This document shows positions 1-12,752 of a stretch of DNA of 64,000 bases, piece after piece. Origin of the DNA: Thuidium tamariscinum (taxonomy: Eukaryota; Streptophyta; Bryopsida; Hypnales; Thuidiaceae); the NCBI GenBank assembly GCA_947034885.2, contig OX344754.2:2976001-3040000 (forward strand). The letters run 5' to 3'. The notes under the pieces are model-generated. The model made no database searches. It was given only the letters and a program-made list of their open reading frames with translations, and was not told the origin of the DNA. Within the stretch, counting starts at the first letter, position 1, and every line of letters begins with the position of its first letter. A program made the translations under genes and the position numbers.

Positions 1-1718
1 TCATCTCTGAAGGAGAAGAATGACAATTTTCAATCTTTGGAGAATGGGACCTCCATTTCATTCTAAGAAAACGAATAGTGACCCTCTCAATTATCTCCTA
101 AGTCCTAACTAGTTCGAATGACAATGATTTTATGACCATAGGATGCTCTAGCTGGAGAAATTGGGAATTCCTATAGTTGTCCCTTCATCTTATGTATTGA
201 TAAGTGTTCTATTGCTATCACAGACAAGTATGTATGTTATTATTATTATTATATATAATTATTAACAATGATTGAAAACTCAATTGAAGATTCTTCCTTC
301 CCTCTAAATCTCAAAACTTCCTAAGTGACTTTTTCTTTAAGGTAAGTGAGTATTGAGGCAAATAACTTATTGCAAGAGCATTCACACTGTAACTTATTGT
401 AGGACGTTAAATCCTACCAACAAAGGCAGGACACTAGGATTCACTAGGAGTTGCAAAAGAAGTTGATTGCAAGTATAGTGGACTTGTACAAAAGTGTGGT
501 AATAAGAGCCACACTTGATCTTGACTATGGGTTTTTTTACCATATTTCTTTATAGTGTAATTATAGGTCTCAAATTATCCTCTACATTATAGATCATGTG
601 TGCATTGAAAAATTATAGCATTGCATGTGAACACTTCTTTCCATTCTCCACATTTCCGTTTCAAGGGGTGTCAAACCTTCATTGTTGAGAAAGGCTACCA
701 TTGGCTCTTTTTTTCACTCCATACCTTTTCAATTTTTGTAGAAGTATTAATTCTTAGAGAAATTGTAACAACTCCTATTGTATAACCAAGCAATAGATCT
801 TCCTCGTGATGAAAAATTATTATGCCTCCCTAGATGTTGGGAGAAACTTTAGATGCCTAGAGGAGACTTTGAGTTCATTCAAGGATTTAGGTTTGATGAA
901 GAGACATAGAAGATAATTTTGTTTATTAGAAGGAACTTCTTTTTCAATGATGCAAAATGAGACCCTACTTCTTAGAGTCTAATACTCTAGGGTTGTAATA
1001 CATCAAGTAGAGTTTCTCTTGGTTGGAAATCTTGGAGAATGTTTAGGCAAATACCATTTGTAACAAAATGCCCTAAAACCTTGTAAGTCCTATAGTTGTC
1101 ACTTGGGTCTTTGGATTTTTTGGCTTTTGCTCATTTTATTATAACTTATAGTAAAATAGTTCTAAAAAGACTTGATTGATCTTGCGGTTGACAATATCAT
1201 ATCAAATAATTAATAGATATGGCTTAATTATGGTCTTTTTCATGTTTATGCCAAGGCCATGCAAAATGCTATTACTATTTTTTGGTCTTGGACTCTCACT
1301 TTGTATGGTCACATCTAACAAAGTGAGGTAACTTAGAGCACCTCAAAAGTTTTTTGATCCTTTGACTGGCCCTAGTACAAACCACCTCTTTAACTCTATA
1401 AGGACAAACTAGTCTTCATGGAAATCATACTTTTTGAAAGAGTGTGAACCATCTACTATAAAAAAAAATCTTTTGGAGGTCAAATTACAATGCAAGACTT
1501 CCCCCTTTTTGTACAAATATCTAAAGATGAGCAATTGCACTTCTATCGAACATAGAAAAATTCTATGTCATCCATCAAACACTAAGTGTGTGCAATGGCC
1601 CTTGAAGGACACTGTAAATTGTAAATGTCTAATGGATGAAATTTCTTTTTATGTAATATAGAAGTACAACTATTCATCCTAAAAATTTTGTGCAAAAAGG
1701 GACACTATGAACAATAGT
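1..1718. other. AT-rich intergenic DNA without a recognisable gene
   Basis: No open frame here has recognisable protein features; the longest ATG frame (75 codons at 1434-1661) has the skewed Lys/Ile/Cys composition expected of random AT-rich translation. A short TAT trinucleotide run lies near 237-258. The words around 1661-1690 (a 'tacaactattcat' motif) recur near 44050 and 60520, so the stretch probably contains worn repeat DNA. Confidence 0.6.
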
Positions 1719-1720
1719 TT

Positions 1721-2658
1721 AACCCTGAAGCCCTAAATTGTTTTCTTTTTGACAATATAGCAATTTTGGGCAACTCATTATGAATGAAGTTTTTTTTTCT
1801 TTGAAATTTTCACAAAACATTTTTCCGAGGGATAGCTTTAAGGCCCAATAATTTTTATAACTCTTGATAGCATGGTTAAAAAGTTATGGCAAGATATGTT
1901 GTTTTCTCTACCTACTAGGCAACCGAGGCAGCTAAAAAAACTTCTTTAAAATTTAAGTTCTTTAGAATTAAAGTTTTAAAATTGGTTCATTAAATTTATA
2001 TCTGTGTAGAAAGCTTTGAATCATTCCATTTTGATTAATGAGTTGAAAGTTATGAGAATTTTTTGTTTGGGGTAGTATGTGTATAGTTATAGAATCTCTT
2101 TTCTCCAAAAAAAGGTTTGAAATCCTTTATTTAATTCAAGTTTTAATATTTTTGAAAAAAAACTGGGGGTGAAGATTGTTTATTACAATATTACAACCAT
2201 TGGGATTGGTATTTTTCATTTTCATAAATAACTTGTTCTCAATTTAGTATTTTGAATCATTTTCTACTTTTTCATACCTATTTTTTTTTCCCTAAGTATA
2301 TGTTATACAAATCCAAATGATTTGAAATTTCTTGAGCATGTATCCAACTTGTATCAAAGAATGAATGCAAAAAATAACCACCATTTTGAACATATTTTTA
2401 TACAAATGTGATATTGTGAAGTGTAGCTGTTGGATTTTTGTAGGAACAAAAAAACTATTTTTGTCAATTCAAATGTTAATATCTTGTAATCTACAAGGTG
2501 AATTTTTTTGAGATTTTTCCCACATATTTTAAAACCACCTTAATATAGGTTTCTAAAAATACATCCATAAAAAAAAATTCTAAAATTTTACACTTGTATT
2601 AGAAATCATAGTTTTCAAGTGTTTTTGGCAAAAACATAGTCTAAAATCTTTAGGGATT
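1721..2658 (+). mobile_element. Family A non-autonomous DNA transposon, diverged copy (A1)
   Basis: About 940 bp that aligns by eye along its whole length with 18346-19297, 41340-42215, 44126-45073 and, on the other strand, 37910-38833. Shared landmarks are a block reading 'gggcaactcactatgaatg', a block 'ggcccaa...ttttcataact', the pair 'ggcagcccgggcagct' (best kept in the 44-kb copy) and 'tgcagctg'. The ends are the worn terminal inverted repeat that in better copies reads ACCCCTAAA. There is no coding frame. TA flanks are plausible here but not clean. Confidence 0.6.
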
Positions 2659-2853
2659 AATCTCCAATGAATACTTTTGAATTTTTTTAAAGTAATTTGT
2701 CCTCTACAGGTTAACTTACAAGGTTAAAGTCTATTTGGTGGAGAGAGTTCATCCCATTTCCCAATGTTTTTTTTGTTTTTGTTTTTCCTTTGGTTTCTAT
2801 TCCCTACATGAACCACTAATCCTTCTACATTATTAGCTTAATTCCAAACAGTA

Positions 2854-3859
2854 GGGGGGAATTTGAGGCCTCCAAAAGGCCATTTCAAGACTGTTTCCAA
2901 AATTGTTCTTGAAATAGCTAGCAACCGTCAGGCCAAAAATTTATTAAGAAAAAATTGAGTTCTAAAATGTGGAAAAAAGTAAAAAAAAAATTCTTTAAAA
3001 AAAAAAAATTAATGACATGACAATCTCTTGACCATATAGGATTCCGGCAATTTTGTGTTCCCGGGTGATTGCAAGAAAGGGCTGTCCTTTTTGGCGTCAC
3101 AATGGAAGTGACATTTGTGCCATTGGTTATAACTTTTGAGGTATTAATCCAATATATTTGAAATTTTTATTGAATATGGACAACTTGATAGTAAAGAATT
3201 TCCTTATTTTTCAGAAATTTCCAAAAAATATTTTCTAATTAAATTTTCATTTACCTAATTTGTCACACTTTGCAATTTAGGGTTTTTTAGTACTGTGGAG
3301 TATCCAAAATTAATAATGTACTTGAAATTTTTACAGCATATTTATACACTAAAGATTTATGATTTGACCAAAAATGTTTTTAAAAAACATTATTTTATGT
3401 CCTCTACATTGATGCAAACAGGGGCCCCTTGTGCATACAATTCTGAACATCAAAAATGGTTTCAAAATAATTCTTTTGGTGAAATCTCATCATCATCAAT
3501 CCTTCCCAAATTGAAAATTTTTAGTTTTAAAAAAAAAATATTTTCCTATTTTTTACAAATTAAAATGTGAAAGTACTAATTTTCATGAGATTTTGCACTT
3601 TTCTAGTTCTCCTAGTTAGAGAATTTTCCTGAACTTTCCTTCCTAGGGTACCTTCTTCTTAAAGGTATATTCATGAAAATTATTTTTCACATTTTTTAAA
3701 AATTGTTTTTCTAATTAAATAGTACTCTTGAAAAATTATGAGTATTATTCAAAACGAGACAAAAAATGGAAGGCCTTTCTTGCAATCACCTTCCTACGAC
3801 AGTTTCTGCATTTTCAGATTATGGGAACTCGCAGTCTTCCGGAGGCCTCAAATCCCTCC
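2854..3859. mobile_element. Family F MITE (F1), split by a nested insertion
   Basis: The left end after TA (2852-2853) reads as a diverged GATGAGATTTGAGGCCTC-type terminus, and the right end is its inverted counterpart followed by TA at 3860-3861. Internal landmarks shared with 20875-21183 and 61514-61807 are a 'gacnnggcantcncttgacc' block and a 'gttccc ... gggaactcgc' dyad. Removing the 727 bp at 3064-3790 leaves about 279 bp, close to the 275-294 bp of other F copies. This size match is the main support for calling the middle part an insertion. TA target duplication and short imperfect inverted repeats suggest a Tc1/mariner (Stowaway-like) MITE; the superfamily is inferred. Confidence 0.6.
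3064..3790 (+). mobile_element. Family G non-autonomous DNA transposon (G1), nested in F1
   Basis: Bounded by a perfect 17-bp inverted repeat, GGTGATTGCAAGAAAGG at 3064-3080 and its complement at 3774-3790. It interrupts family F sequence between the two halves of the 'gttccc ... gggaac' dyad. A second, diverged copy lies on the - strand at about 36130-36888. No coding frame is credible. Flanks share only TTCC-like words, so target duplication length and superfamily (hAT or Mutator possible) remain open. Confidence 0.65.
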
Positions 3860-4007
3860 TAATGCTCCATCCCTCATTAGCAGCGGACGCATTCAAAGGA
3901 TCATCTCAAAATCCAACAATGAAAAACCAGTCTAAAAAACCAAACAAGAAACAAGTTACCAAGTGACATACATTTAAGTTATAAAGTTCTAACATGCAAC
4001 AACATTA

Positions 4008-4282
4008 GATGAGATTTGGGGCCTTTGGAAGACTGAGGGTTCCCAAACTATGGGAACATTGAAATTGCCACAGGAACGTGTTTCACTTTCGCAAGAATAT
4101 AGAAACTACACAATCTAACGTGGTTGAGCTTGTGCCATGTCATTGATTTTTTTTAAATAAAATAAAATTTTGGATTTTTTTTCACATTTTGGGCCCCCCC
4201 CCTTTTTGGAAAGGGGGGAGACTGCTAGCTGTTGTTTCGGAAACCAACCCGAAATGGACCTCCCGAGGCCTCAAATCTCATC
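4008..4282. mobile_element. Family F MITE (F3)
   Basis: A 275-bp element with inverted ends reading GATGAGATTTGRGGCC (left from 4008, right ending 4282), flanked by TA at 4006-4007 and 4283-4284. It carries the family's internal 'gttcccaaactatgggaac' dyad and a short homopolymer C/G palindrome near 4192-4220. The right TA is also the left TA of the family C element that follows directly. Confidence 0.65.
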
Positions 4283-4284
4283 TA

Positions 4285-4503
4285 AGGTAGAAGCACCCAA
4301 TGGCGTTAGTGTACCTAATGCTGTCACTATGTAGGCAAGACAGTGATTTCAGAGTTGAAATGTCGGCACAGTGTAGAGAGCTTATTATTTTGGTCAACGT
4401 CAGTAAGTTATCTACTGTCTACATTCATTTTAGTTCTGAAATAACTGTCATACGTAGAGAATGGCGGCATTAGGTACACTGACGCTATTAGATGCTCCTA
4501 CCT
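4285..4503. mobile_element. Family C MITE, TA-flanked, about 35-bp inverted repeats
   Basis: A 219-bp foldback element. The left terminus AGGTAGAAGCACCCAATGGC pairs with the complement of the right terminus (AGGTAGGAGCATCTAATAGC), and the pairing continues through a 'gtgtacctaatgc' block. TA flanks lie at 4283-4284 and 4504-4505. It appears to have inserted at the TA abutting the right end of F3, since F-like 'TAATGG' sequence resumes after it. The first six bases (AGGTAG) match family B. No coding capacity. Confidence 0.75.
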
Positions 4504-5049
4504 TAATGGCACATCTGAAGATAAATGATTGATTCATTCATACCCAGTTTGCCACCACAAATTTTCCAAATGCCCTGCCAAGTGCCAACTATGACTGCAT
4601 TCCACCAAATTCAAAAATCAACCAAGCCACAAATGCAAAATGACATATGGTAGAACCACCTATAGTCAACCTTTTAAGCAATTCCATGCATGTTCTGGAG
4701 CGGTAGAAGACAATGTAAATTTTTTGCCCTATAGAAAAATAGAAATGATGGGCATTGCTAATTTTTCAAGATTTTTTTCTTTGACTTTAAATTACTATGA
4801 AGTCATAAGTTGGCCTATATCCATTTTCAATATATAGAGTCTTTCAATTCCAATCATTCAAGAACTACTTTCCCCTTCACTACTTTGAAACATGTATCGT
4901 GAACTTATTAGTTCCAATCTTAAATAGGAGTAAAAGAAAACATTCCAAGCTTTGGTTGGAAGTGATTGCACCTACAAGTTGGGTGTGGATCCTTGGTTGG
5001 GGATGGGTGGTTCTACCATAACTCCCAGATGGTTGATTAGGGCCTTTTG

Positions 5050-7397
5050 GTTGTAAGAACATCATTGCTTCTAAAGTGTTATAGGTCTAAATGTCACTAG
5101 AGTAGTATGCTCTAAAAAGTGACCAATTTAATGGGTAGTCCACCTTTTCCATAGGTTTTTGTGGGCAAAGATACTCTAAGCTCATTTTTCAAAGATAGAA
5201 AAATAGATGAGGAACTTAATACAAGTGATTTCATATTTGTTTTCTAAGAAATTTGAATTACATATGAATTTTCAAAGATTTGGGACATAGGCACCTATTT
5301 GTGACCATAGTTCCATAGGTCTTTAATTATCTATCCACTTGCAACTTGCAAAGAGATGGGCAAAAATGAAAGTCAATAATTGGTTCTTGTAATAAAAAAG
5401 ATTTTTTTCTTGATTCACTCAATGATTAATGTGGTTCATTTAAGGATCACCTCATACTCATTCTACAACTATTTGTAGGGACATTGTCAAAGAGACATGT
5501 GCTCTTACAGCACACCACCATAAGGTATAGAAACATTGGATGAAGAAGATATAATAAGTCACTAACTAAGTAGGAGTCATCAAAATGTAATTTGGAAAAC
5601 TCACATTGAATCCATGAATTTCAAATGGCTTCCAAAAAATTGGCACATTTTGGATTGATTTGAAAATTGTACTACACAAACTAGTAGGAAGAGTGTAGAT
5701 TTTCCAACAAGTTTGATTGAATTTGACCATCAAATGCAAAAAGTTATAGCCGACATAATATGAGCTTCCAATCTATACGAGGACACTTTTGGTCCCTTGG
5801 AGCACTAAGGAATTAATTCTAAGAAGAGAGGCCCATGACTACAAATTCAAGCTTTTGAATTCTTCCATCCTTGAGTTTGTTTGTTGCCATTTTGCAACTA
5901 TAAGAATGAAATTTCTTTCACTTTCTCGAGATTGGAATCACATGACTTATGTGAATCATAAAAATTGAAATTATTGTTAATATTTTTTTAGGAAAAATTG
6001 AAAAAAATTGATGTCAAAGGCAAAATGTATTCAAAAGATTTGGAATTTTTAGCTTAGGCACACATTATGGTGCATATTATCATAGTATGAACCAATATTA
6101 CCTTGTCATTATAAAATTACAAACCAAAAATCCATGATTATAGGCATAGAATTCAAATTATAATAAAATATTGAATTTTAAGAATTTTCCAATTGAAAGA
6201 GGAATTACACACAATAAATTTCATTTCATTACTTGAGTGCAAATTCAAAAAATATCATTTTTATCTCGCTATAATTCACAGCAAGAAAGTAGAGCAAGAA
6301 GTGGTCAAAATACACTACAACTGCTAGCATTAATGAAGGATTTAAACATCAAAGAATAGTGCCAAAGCATTATGCCTAAGGCCTACCTTGTTACTATCTT
6401 GATGCAAATAAGGACTTTGGACACTACACTTCGACACTATTTTTTGGTTCAAAACATCATTGCTTTTGAAGTGTTATAGGTCTAAATATCACTAATGTAT
6501 AGGATTTCAACCATACAATTTTGTTGTGTACATATTGTAGATGACATGAAATAAATTTGTAGTCATTTGGCCATATAGATTGCAAGGTTATAATTTTTAA
6601 TATTGATAAAGGATTCAAATTTTTTCCTAGAAACACATTTGGAGGTGAAATTTGAATTCAGAACCTACTCAAATGAAAATACTTTAAACTATAAAGTACT
6701 TCAAAACCAACATGCAAACACATTGGTGAAAGAAAATATCATTCTTGAATTGACTTCTTGTGCCTACAAATCGACTTTGTAATGTCAATAAATAACCTAA
6801 GAAGTTAGAAACAAACAAACATATATGGCTGAAACTCATTGAATTAAAGTGTTTCTTTGTCACTCTTAACTTCTAGGATTGATATGAAATTTTTACCACA
6901 CAAACTAGTCAAGTCTGTACAACTTTTCCAATTCTTTTTGGAAACAAACATTGTATGAAGAAAAAACAAGCCACCAAAGTTCATTTTAATCCAAAAAGTC
7001 TAAATTTTGAACTTCGAATTGCATCCAAACATTCAAAACAACTTGGATTGACATGAAAATTATACCACAATAACTAGACTTTAAAGAAGATACAATTCAA
7101 CAAATTTTTATTGAAAACAAACATTGGATGAAGTTAATACAAGCCTCTGAAGTTGCAACCAACAAAATGCAATTTGGTGAATTCAAATTAAACCGGTGAA
7201 CTTTGAATGACTCTCAAATAATCACTTAATCTTGGATTGATTCTAAAATTGTACCACACAAACTAGAAGCAAAATCACAGATTCCCCAACAAACTTTTTC
7301 AACTTTAAGCATCAGATGCAAAAGTTATAGTACTTCAAAATTTGGCTTTTCAAATTATGTGAGGACACTTTTGGTCTCCTGGGATGCTCACGGGTTA
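5050..7397. repeat. Block of diverged repeat units, no gene
   Basis: A unit beginning roughly 'ttggattgannntgaaaattntacca' followed by 'acaaactag' recurs near 5653, 6882, 7046 and 7231, the last three at about 165-185 bp spacing. A 'gaggacacttttggtc' end motif occurs at about 5779 and again at about 7361, the second ending in CACGGGT followed by TA (7396-7397). A 'catcattgctt...gtgttataggtctaaat' segment occurs at 5060 and 6450. This looks like an old, internally repeated TA-flanked element or nested copies; I could not fix its left end. Confidence 0.45.
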
Positions 7398-7902
7398 AAG
7401 ATAGACACAACCATTCCCACTCCTGCACCTGATTTTATTGTCCTCATGTCCCAATGGAGTACATCCTAGAAAGAAAAAATGGGCACCACTTGTGCATGCA
7501 GGAGTTTTTATCATGAAAAGGAACGGGTTACCTTGGTACAATGTCCAATTGGTTGGAACTACAAGCCAAAGATTGGGATGTGGATTGAATGGTCTTGAGT
7601 CCATTCTTCAGTCTTCCTGAATATCCCTCCCATCGCCAAATGGCCAGAAAGTGAGATTCAAATACAGTAACTCAGTCAAACAACTTCATTTGTCTCAAAA
7701 ACAACAGAAAAACAACAACAAAAAGCTCAAACAACTGATCATCAAAACAGAGGAAGAACAAGTAATAAGCAATAAGTAGTCCGTCCGCACAATTGGCAAT
7801 TGGGTTTCATCTGCAGGAACACTGATAAGGAGAATTATGGTACACTACCAAATCTCCCATTCCTTAGTCTCCACAAGAGTAGAAAGTTTTTAGCAAGGAT
7901 AT

Positions 7903-8176
7903 AAGGTGGGTACATCCAAAAGTGCCACTTATTCATACTGTGCCTAGTTACTGTTATTATACTGTTCAGATTTTTATACAGTCTTGTTGGCAAGTGAAAG
8001 CATGTTCCAACACACCAAAGAATGCAAGATTGGGATATCGTATGCAAAAGTTACTAAGAGTCAAAGTCTGTTTCTAAAAGCACCATCTACAATCTGGGTA
8101 CATTACTTATTCTGGATATGTATACACATTGTAGATGGCACTTTCAGGTCAGGTGCCATTTCGGGTGTACCTACCT
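7903..8176 (+). mobile_element. Family B MITE (B1)
   Basis: A 274-bp element flanked by TA (7901-7902, 8177-8178). Ends are inverted: AGGTGGGTACATCCAAAAG at the left, its near-complement at the right. The interior, including 'gtcttgttggcaagtgaaag' and 'catgttccaac', is nearly the same as the copy at 32337-32599. Short open frames across it on both strands are by-products of this repeat and not genes. Confidence 0.8.
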
Positions 8177-8178
8177 TA

Positions 8179-10614
8179 AGAAAAATTATAATGTGCAAGT
8201 GGGTTTGCACGCACCCAGTACTACTGTAGGCACAAAAAGTATGACCATTCCATTGAGAGTGACAAAACAAAAAACATACAGTGAAGGAATGAAGGACAGT
8301 GATGCAGCGAAGGAAAGAGAATGGCATGCTTTAGGATCTTCCACACTTTGAAGACATTTTCAATGTACAGAACAAAATCAAGCAGCAAGTGAACACATTT
8401 CTGCTATGTACCTAGGCCCTAGATACTAGGGGTTGATAAAGTTTACTATTTGAAAATGTTATGACTCCACAACAACACCAATGATCTCCAAACTGGCTAA
8501 ATTTTGCTCAATTGCTACTTAATTTCTTTGTGTCTTTAGTGTAAATTCAAAAAAAATCTTTCAAAAAAAGAACATTTGGCTAAAAACCTTGAACCTATTC
8601 TGAGATTGTTGACCACCCTACAACCACCATGGGTGCTTGAAGTAACATTCCAGTTTATGTAACCATCTCAAATGCTTTACTGCTTTTCTTTCTTTGACTA
8701 CTCTAGGTTTTGAAGAATATTGTGTCCTAAAATTCTTAACCCCTAAAAGCCCAAATAAAACACAAATGTGTTGTAAAACATAAGCTCTATAAATATTTGG
8801 TAGATAGTTTTCATAAAAGAAGATGATGTGAAGCACAAAAAAAAGAAAGTACTTGTATGGTAATAATTGCATAATTAATTTTAGATTTTTTTCAAATGAA
8901 TTTTGAAGATATAACTTCAAAAATTCACCAAAAATACAATTTCATTCATTTGAATTTGGCAAATGGATAGTTATTGATAACAATGACTAGGATGATGGAA
9001 TCTTTTTGAATTTTTTTGATGAATTATATACATCATGAACTCTAATCTTTGAACACAAAAATTGAATCTAAAAATGCATTGTACAATCGTAAAATATAAA
9101 TTGTATTCATTGCTCGATTCAACAAATATTTCAAATGCAAGGCATTTAGATATAACAATGGACAATGTTGCAAGCAATACTCTCTCTACAATGGCTAATG
9201 CAATCCCATGCTATTAGTTTAAAAAAAAAATTCAAATGTTGTGAGAACCAATATCATTTGCCTCTTTGTTCAACGATGCTAGTATGTGAGTATGAAGATG
9301 TGAGCATGTATATAAGTAAATAAACATCAACCATTGATGGTGATAATATGACATAAATACCTATATAATAGGTATCTACAACATAGTTACACAATAATTA
9401 TAGAAAGTTTCTATACTACACAACCATCTTGGCTCATAGGCTCATACTTTTAGGCTCACATAATAGCAACCTTGCCAAATCAACAATGTTAGCATGTTGA
9501 ACAAACTTGCGTTTTCAGATATGGTAAACGTTGAAATTAATTTTTTCTCAAATTACAGCTAATTTTTTTCTTGAAACTTTGACAATGACATCTAATATAT
9601 CACACTCTACAATTTTTGTGATACACTTTTGGATTTTGTCTATTAATGCTTATGGTATGGCTGTTTGAATGAAAATGTTTCACACATTTGTACTCAATTT
9701 TGTTTGTCATTGTACCTCTCAAATTCTTTTATGAGTTTGTTGAAAGTTTAGATGCCTTTTTGGCCAATGAAGAATTGTTTAATGAGTTTGTTCTTTCAAA
9801 TTTTATTTGCCAACCACTTTCTACAAAATAAAGTTTTTTTCGACAAACTTCGAAAATGCATATTGTAATTGTAGGGCAACCTCAATGAGAGGGGTTCTAA
9901 AAATAGATCCCAATATTTTTGGAGATTGTATTTTTAAAAGCTAAATTTTTTGTAAAAAAAAGAAAAGGATATAATTGTGAAAAGAAATTCACCATAATAG
10001 TCAATAGCATGCATTCATTTGTCACTACCTTGGTTTCACAATGGCTAGTATGGAATATTTCACATTCAATAATACTAAATCAATAGCTTAGTAGATAGGT
10101 GGAAGTTTAACATTGTTTGTATGCGAACATGAAAATGCAAGTGTATGAGCCTTCAACATATACAAATATAAATAAATATCCTACAATCATTAAAAGTGCT
10201 TATAACATAAACACCTATAATATAGGTATATATAATATAGTTACACTATTATTATAAAAAACTTCTTTAATATAGACACCTATATGATAGGTTTATAGTC
10301 TTGTAGGCTCACAAGCTCACTCATATATTCACGTACAAAAGCCCTTAGTGGAGGCTCAATATATTGAGTTAAATGCATGACTGAGGAAAAGAAGTGGATA
10401 TGAAGGCTACTAAATGTCATGATTTCTAGCATCTATGGAACTTCATTTTGCAAAAAATATTACATATTCAACATAGATGTGCTAACTTTGCCCTTTTTTT
10501 TAATATTAGTGATCAACTTCCCACAATTGAATGATTGAAACCTTTACAAATCTTTCATTTTTTGTGCCCACTTCTAATCCACTCCTATTATTAGGCTATT
10601 GGCAATGAGACTAT
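8179..10614. repeat. AT-rich intergenic DNA with a diverged direct duplication
   Basis: No gene seen. Sequence at about 9195-9470 (with 'acataaatacctatataataggtat' style words and 'gttacac') is repeated in diverged form at about 10038-10330, roughly 850 bp downstream. Both parts contain 'ggctcac' near their right side. The copies differ by many small changes, so the duplication is old. The 100-codon frame on the - strand at 8618-8920 has no recognisable features. Confidence 0.4.
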
Positions 10615-10617
10615 ATA

Positions 10618-10770
10618 CACTATTAGAAAATGGGGGTATAAATGACTTGTCCACAATGACTACGCCAACAACAATGACTGCAAAACAGTCCTTTCATAGT
10701 CATTTTGTAATCATTGTTGTCAATGTAGTCATTGTGGACAAGTCATTTGTACCCCCATTTTCTTGTAGTG
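10618..10770. mobile_element. CACTA-ended foldback MITE (D1)
   Basis: A 153-bp hairpin element with ends CACTATTAG and, on the complement of the right end, CACTACAAG, both followed by AAAATGGGGGTA. The arms pair over about 70 bp around a short loop. The 3-bp direct repeat ATA flanks it (10615-10617 and 10771-10773), which fits the CACTA (EnSpm/CMC) superfamily. No coding capacity. Confidence 0.8.
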
Positions 10771-10929
10771 ATAAAACTCTAGAGTAAGGTATTCTTATTG
10801 AGAATTGAGATAAGGCCATACATTTTTTTTTACCCACCGAGGTATAATTTTGATTCCTCACCAATCCATACTCCACCATCTGCATCATCATCCTTGTAGC
10901 CCCTTCACATGATTGCTGTCCAAAGGTGG

Positions 10930-12752
10930 TCTTCCAACTAGGTCAAGAATGTTCTTAGAATCAGAAGGATCGGCCATGAGGCCCGAACAGAATATTCCGT
11001 TTCCCCTCCCCAACGCAAAGAAATAGCCTCAGCAGATGCGTGACGGGGCGACGAGGGCTCGAGTGACTTTAACCATGGTTGCAAGCAATCCTCAGCTCGC
11101 AGGGAAAAAAAAAACTGAAGAAAAAGCAGAGTCGCAAGACATTGCAGGAAAAAACAGAAAGAAAACCCAGGAATTGCAGGAAAAAACAGATGAAGGAACA
11201 GAGTTGCATGGAATGTTCGCCCATCGGGTGCATTGCTCATCACGGCGGCTGCGGCGGAGTTTGCAGCAGCAGCATGCGGCGGCAGCAAGCCAGGTGTCGG
11301 AGGAATATCCCCTAAGATCCCTTTGGCATATGCTGCTAAGCTGCAACGCTCGAGCTCCAGATCCTGCGGCATATGCTTTGCTACCTTGCGGTTGATCCTC
11401 GCGAACCTCCAGTGGTTGTCGGCGCCAGTCAACCTCAGGCGTGCTCTTGGTGCAGAGAGGCAGTTGGCCTACACGCCACCAGCTTCATCAGTTTAGCATT
11501 GGTGGTTCATTCAGTTTCGCGTTGGTGGCTCATTGGGTTTCGTCCGTCGATCAATTGCCGTTCATCACGGCATTCGCTGCAATTGTTCTGGAAAAGTAAA
11601 TTTTTTTTCGTGAAAGTAAAATTTCGTGGCCACATGGTTTCAGAGCAACTCTCGTCCACCAACCAGCCATCCGCCCGGCGGTGATCAATTTCGTTTCGTT
11701 TCAGACTTTCGGTCCTTGCGAGTCCAATCCTTATGTCTGCGTTTATTCGTGATTTTTACATCTGCTGAAAGGATCAATAATTCGTCATCGCTTCCACATC
11801 GTTCTCCTGTTAGGAGACCGATGACTGTTTTTTTTTGGCGTTAGGGTTTGGGAGAATATTACGGTGATCACGGAAGGATTAGATTTGGAGTCTTCGTTGT
11901 CGCAGAGCAACAGTTGCAGGAGAATTTTACACGTGATGTTAAATTCTCTCAGTTTTCTCCTGGTTGTTTTGATGCGGCCGTGAGTGATTTATTCGTTTTG
12001 GTTGACGGATTGAACGGTTTCTGTGGGTTTACTGTTTAATCACTTCATGGTGACTCTGCGACGTTGATTTCCGTGTTGTCGGGTTTGGGGAAGTTTCCTC
12101 TATCGCGGAAGTTTGTGGAATCGCGGGGTAGTACGTGTGATCTGGAGTATGAGGGTGGGGGCACCTGCCCTGGGCTTAGTCAAGCCCGATGTGCAAGATG
12201 CAAGTTTGAAATTCCCTGGATCGCCACTTGGTGATAAAGCTGGCGGCCCTGGTTCTCAATTGCCACAATAGAACTCTAAAGCTTAAGTTTCTTAGCTTCG
12301 ACGGGTGTGCCGCGTACAGCATTGCAAGAGCTCTGTTGCGAAAGCTGCTTTCTTCTTCTGCACCTTCTTCTCGCTTTCTAGGGTGTTGCAGGTTAGGTCG
12401 GGCTGCATTATCGCGTCACAATCTCGCTCATCTGAATTTCACTGAGATTGTTTTTCTAATCTGTTTGCTCAGTACCGGTAGTGAGGTAGAGTGATCGATT
12501 CCTCGTCGGTTGGGGACGCCGACCAGGTCTATTGTTGTCGGAGGTTATCGGGTTTGTCAGTTGTGTATCATTATGCCCGTCATTCGCCAGTTCTCGGACG
12601 CTTTGTGCCTTGCATGGCGATTGTAGCGTTAGAGACGATACAGAAGCGAGCGTGAAGGGGAGTACTATTGCTCGAGACAGAATTGTACATAGAACTATTC
12701 CAATCGTTAGGGACATAATTGTTTTCGAGGATCAATTTTGTAGAAGAGAGAG
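10930..12752 (+). promoter_or_regulatory. Probable promoter and 5' leader of the SLC37 transporter gene
   Basis: Base composition changes sharply from AT-rich to balanced at about 10930 and stays so into the gene. Pyrimidine-rich tracts, a TTAGGGTTT telo-box-like word at 11841-11849 and several AG/GT junction candidates are compatible with a long, possibly spliced 5' UTR. Open frames exist in several phases (for example 10938-11432 on the - strand) but have low-complexity Ala/Ser/Phe composition and no domain I recognise. The transcription start cannot be placed from sequence alone. Confidence 0.5.
11841..11849 (-). promoter_or_regulatory. Telo-box-like motif (AAACCCTAA on the - strand)
   Basis: TTAGGGTTT on the + strand. 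Telo-boxes are common in plant promoters and 5' leaders of highly expressed genes. A single 9-bp match can arise by chance, so only the position upstream of a gene supports it. Confidence 0.3.

Noticed and set aside
7395-7620. Overlapping 60-69 codon frames with a slightly higher GC content
   Set aside because: No domain is recognisable, both strands are open by chance, and the sequence abuts old repeat DNA.
10938-11432. 164-codon - strand frame upstream of the transporter gene
   Set aside because: Ala/Ser/Phe low-complexity composition, overlapping open frames in several other phases, and position in the presumed 5' leader all argue for a by-product of balanced composition.
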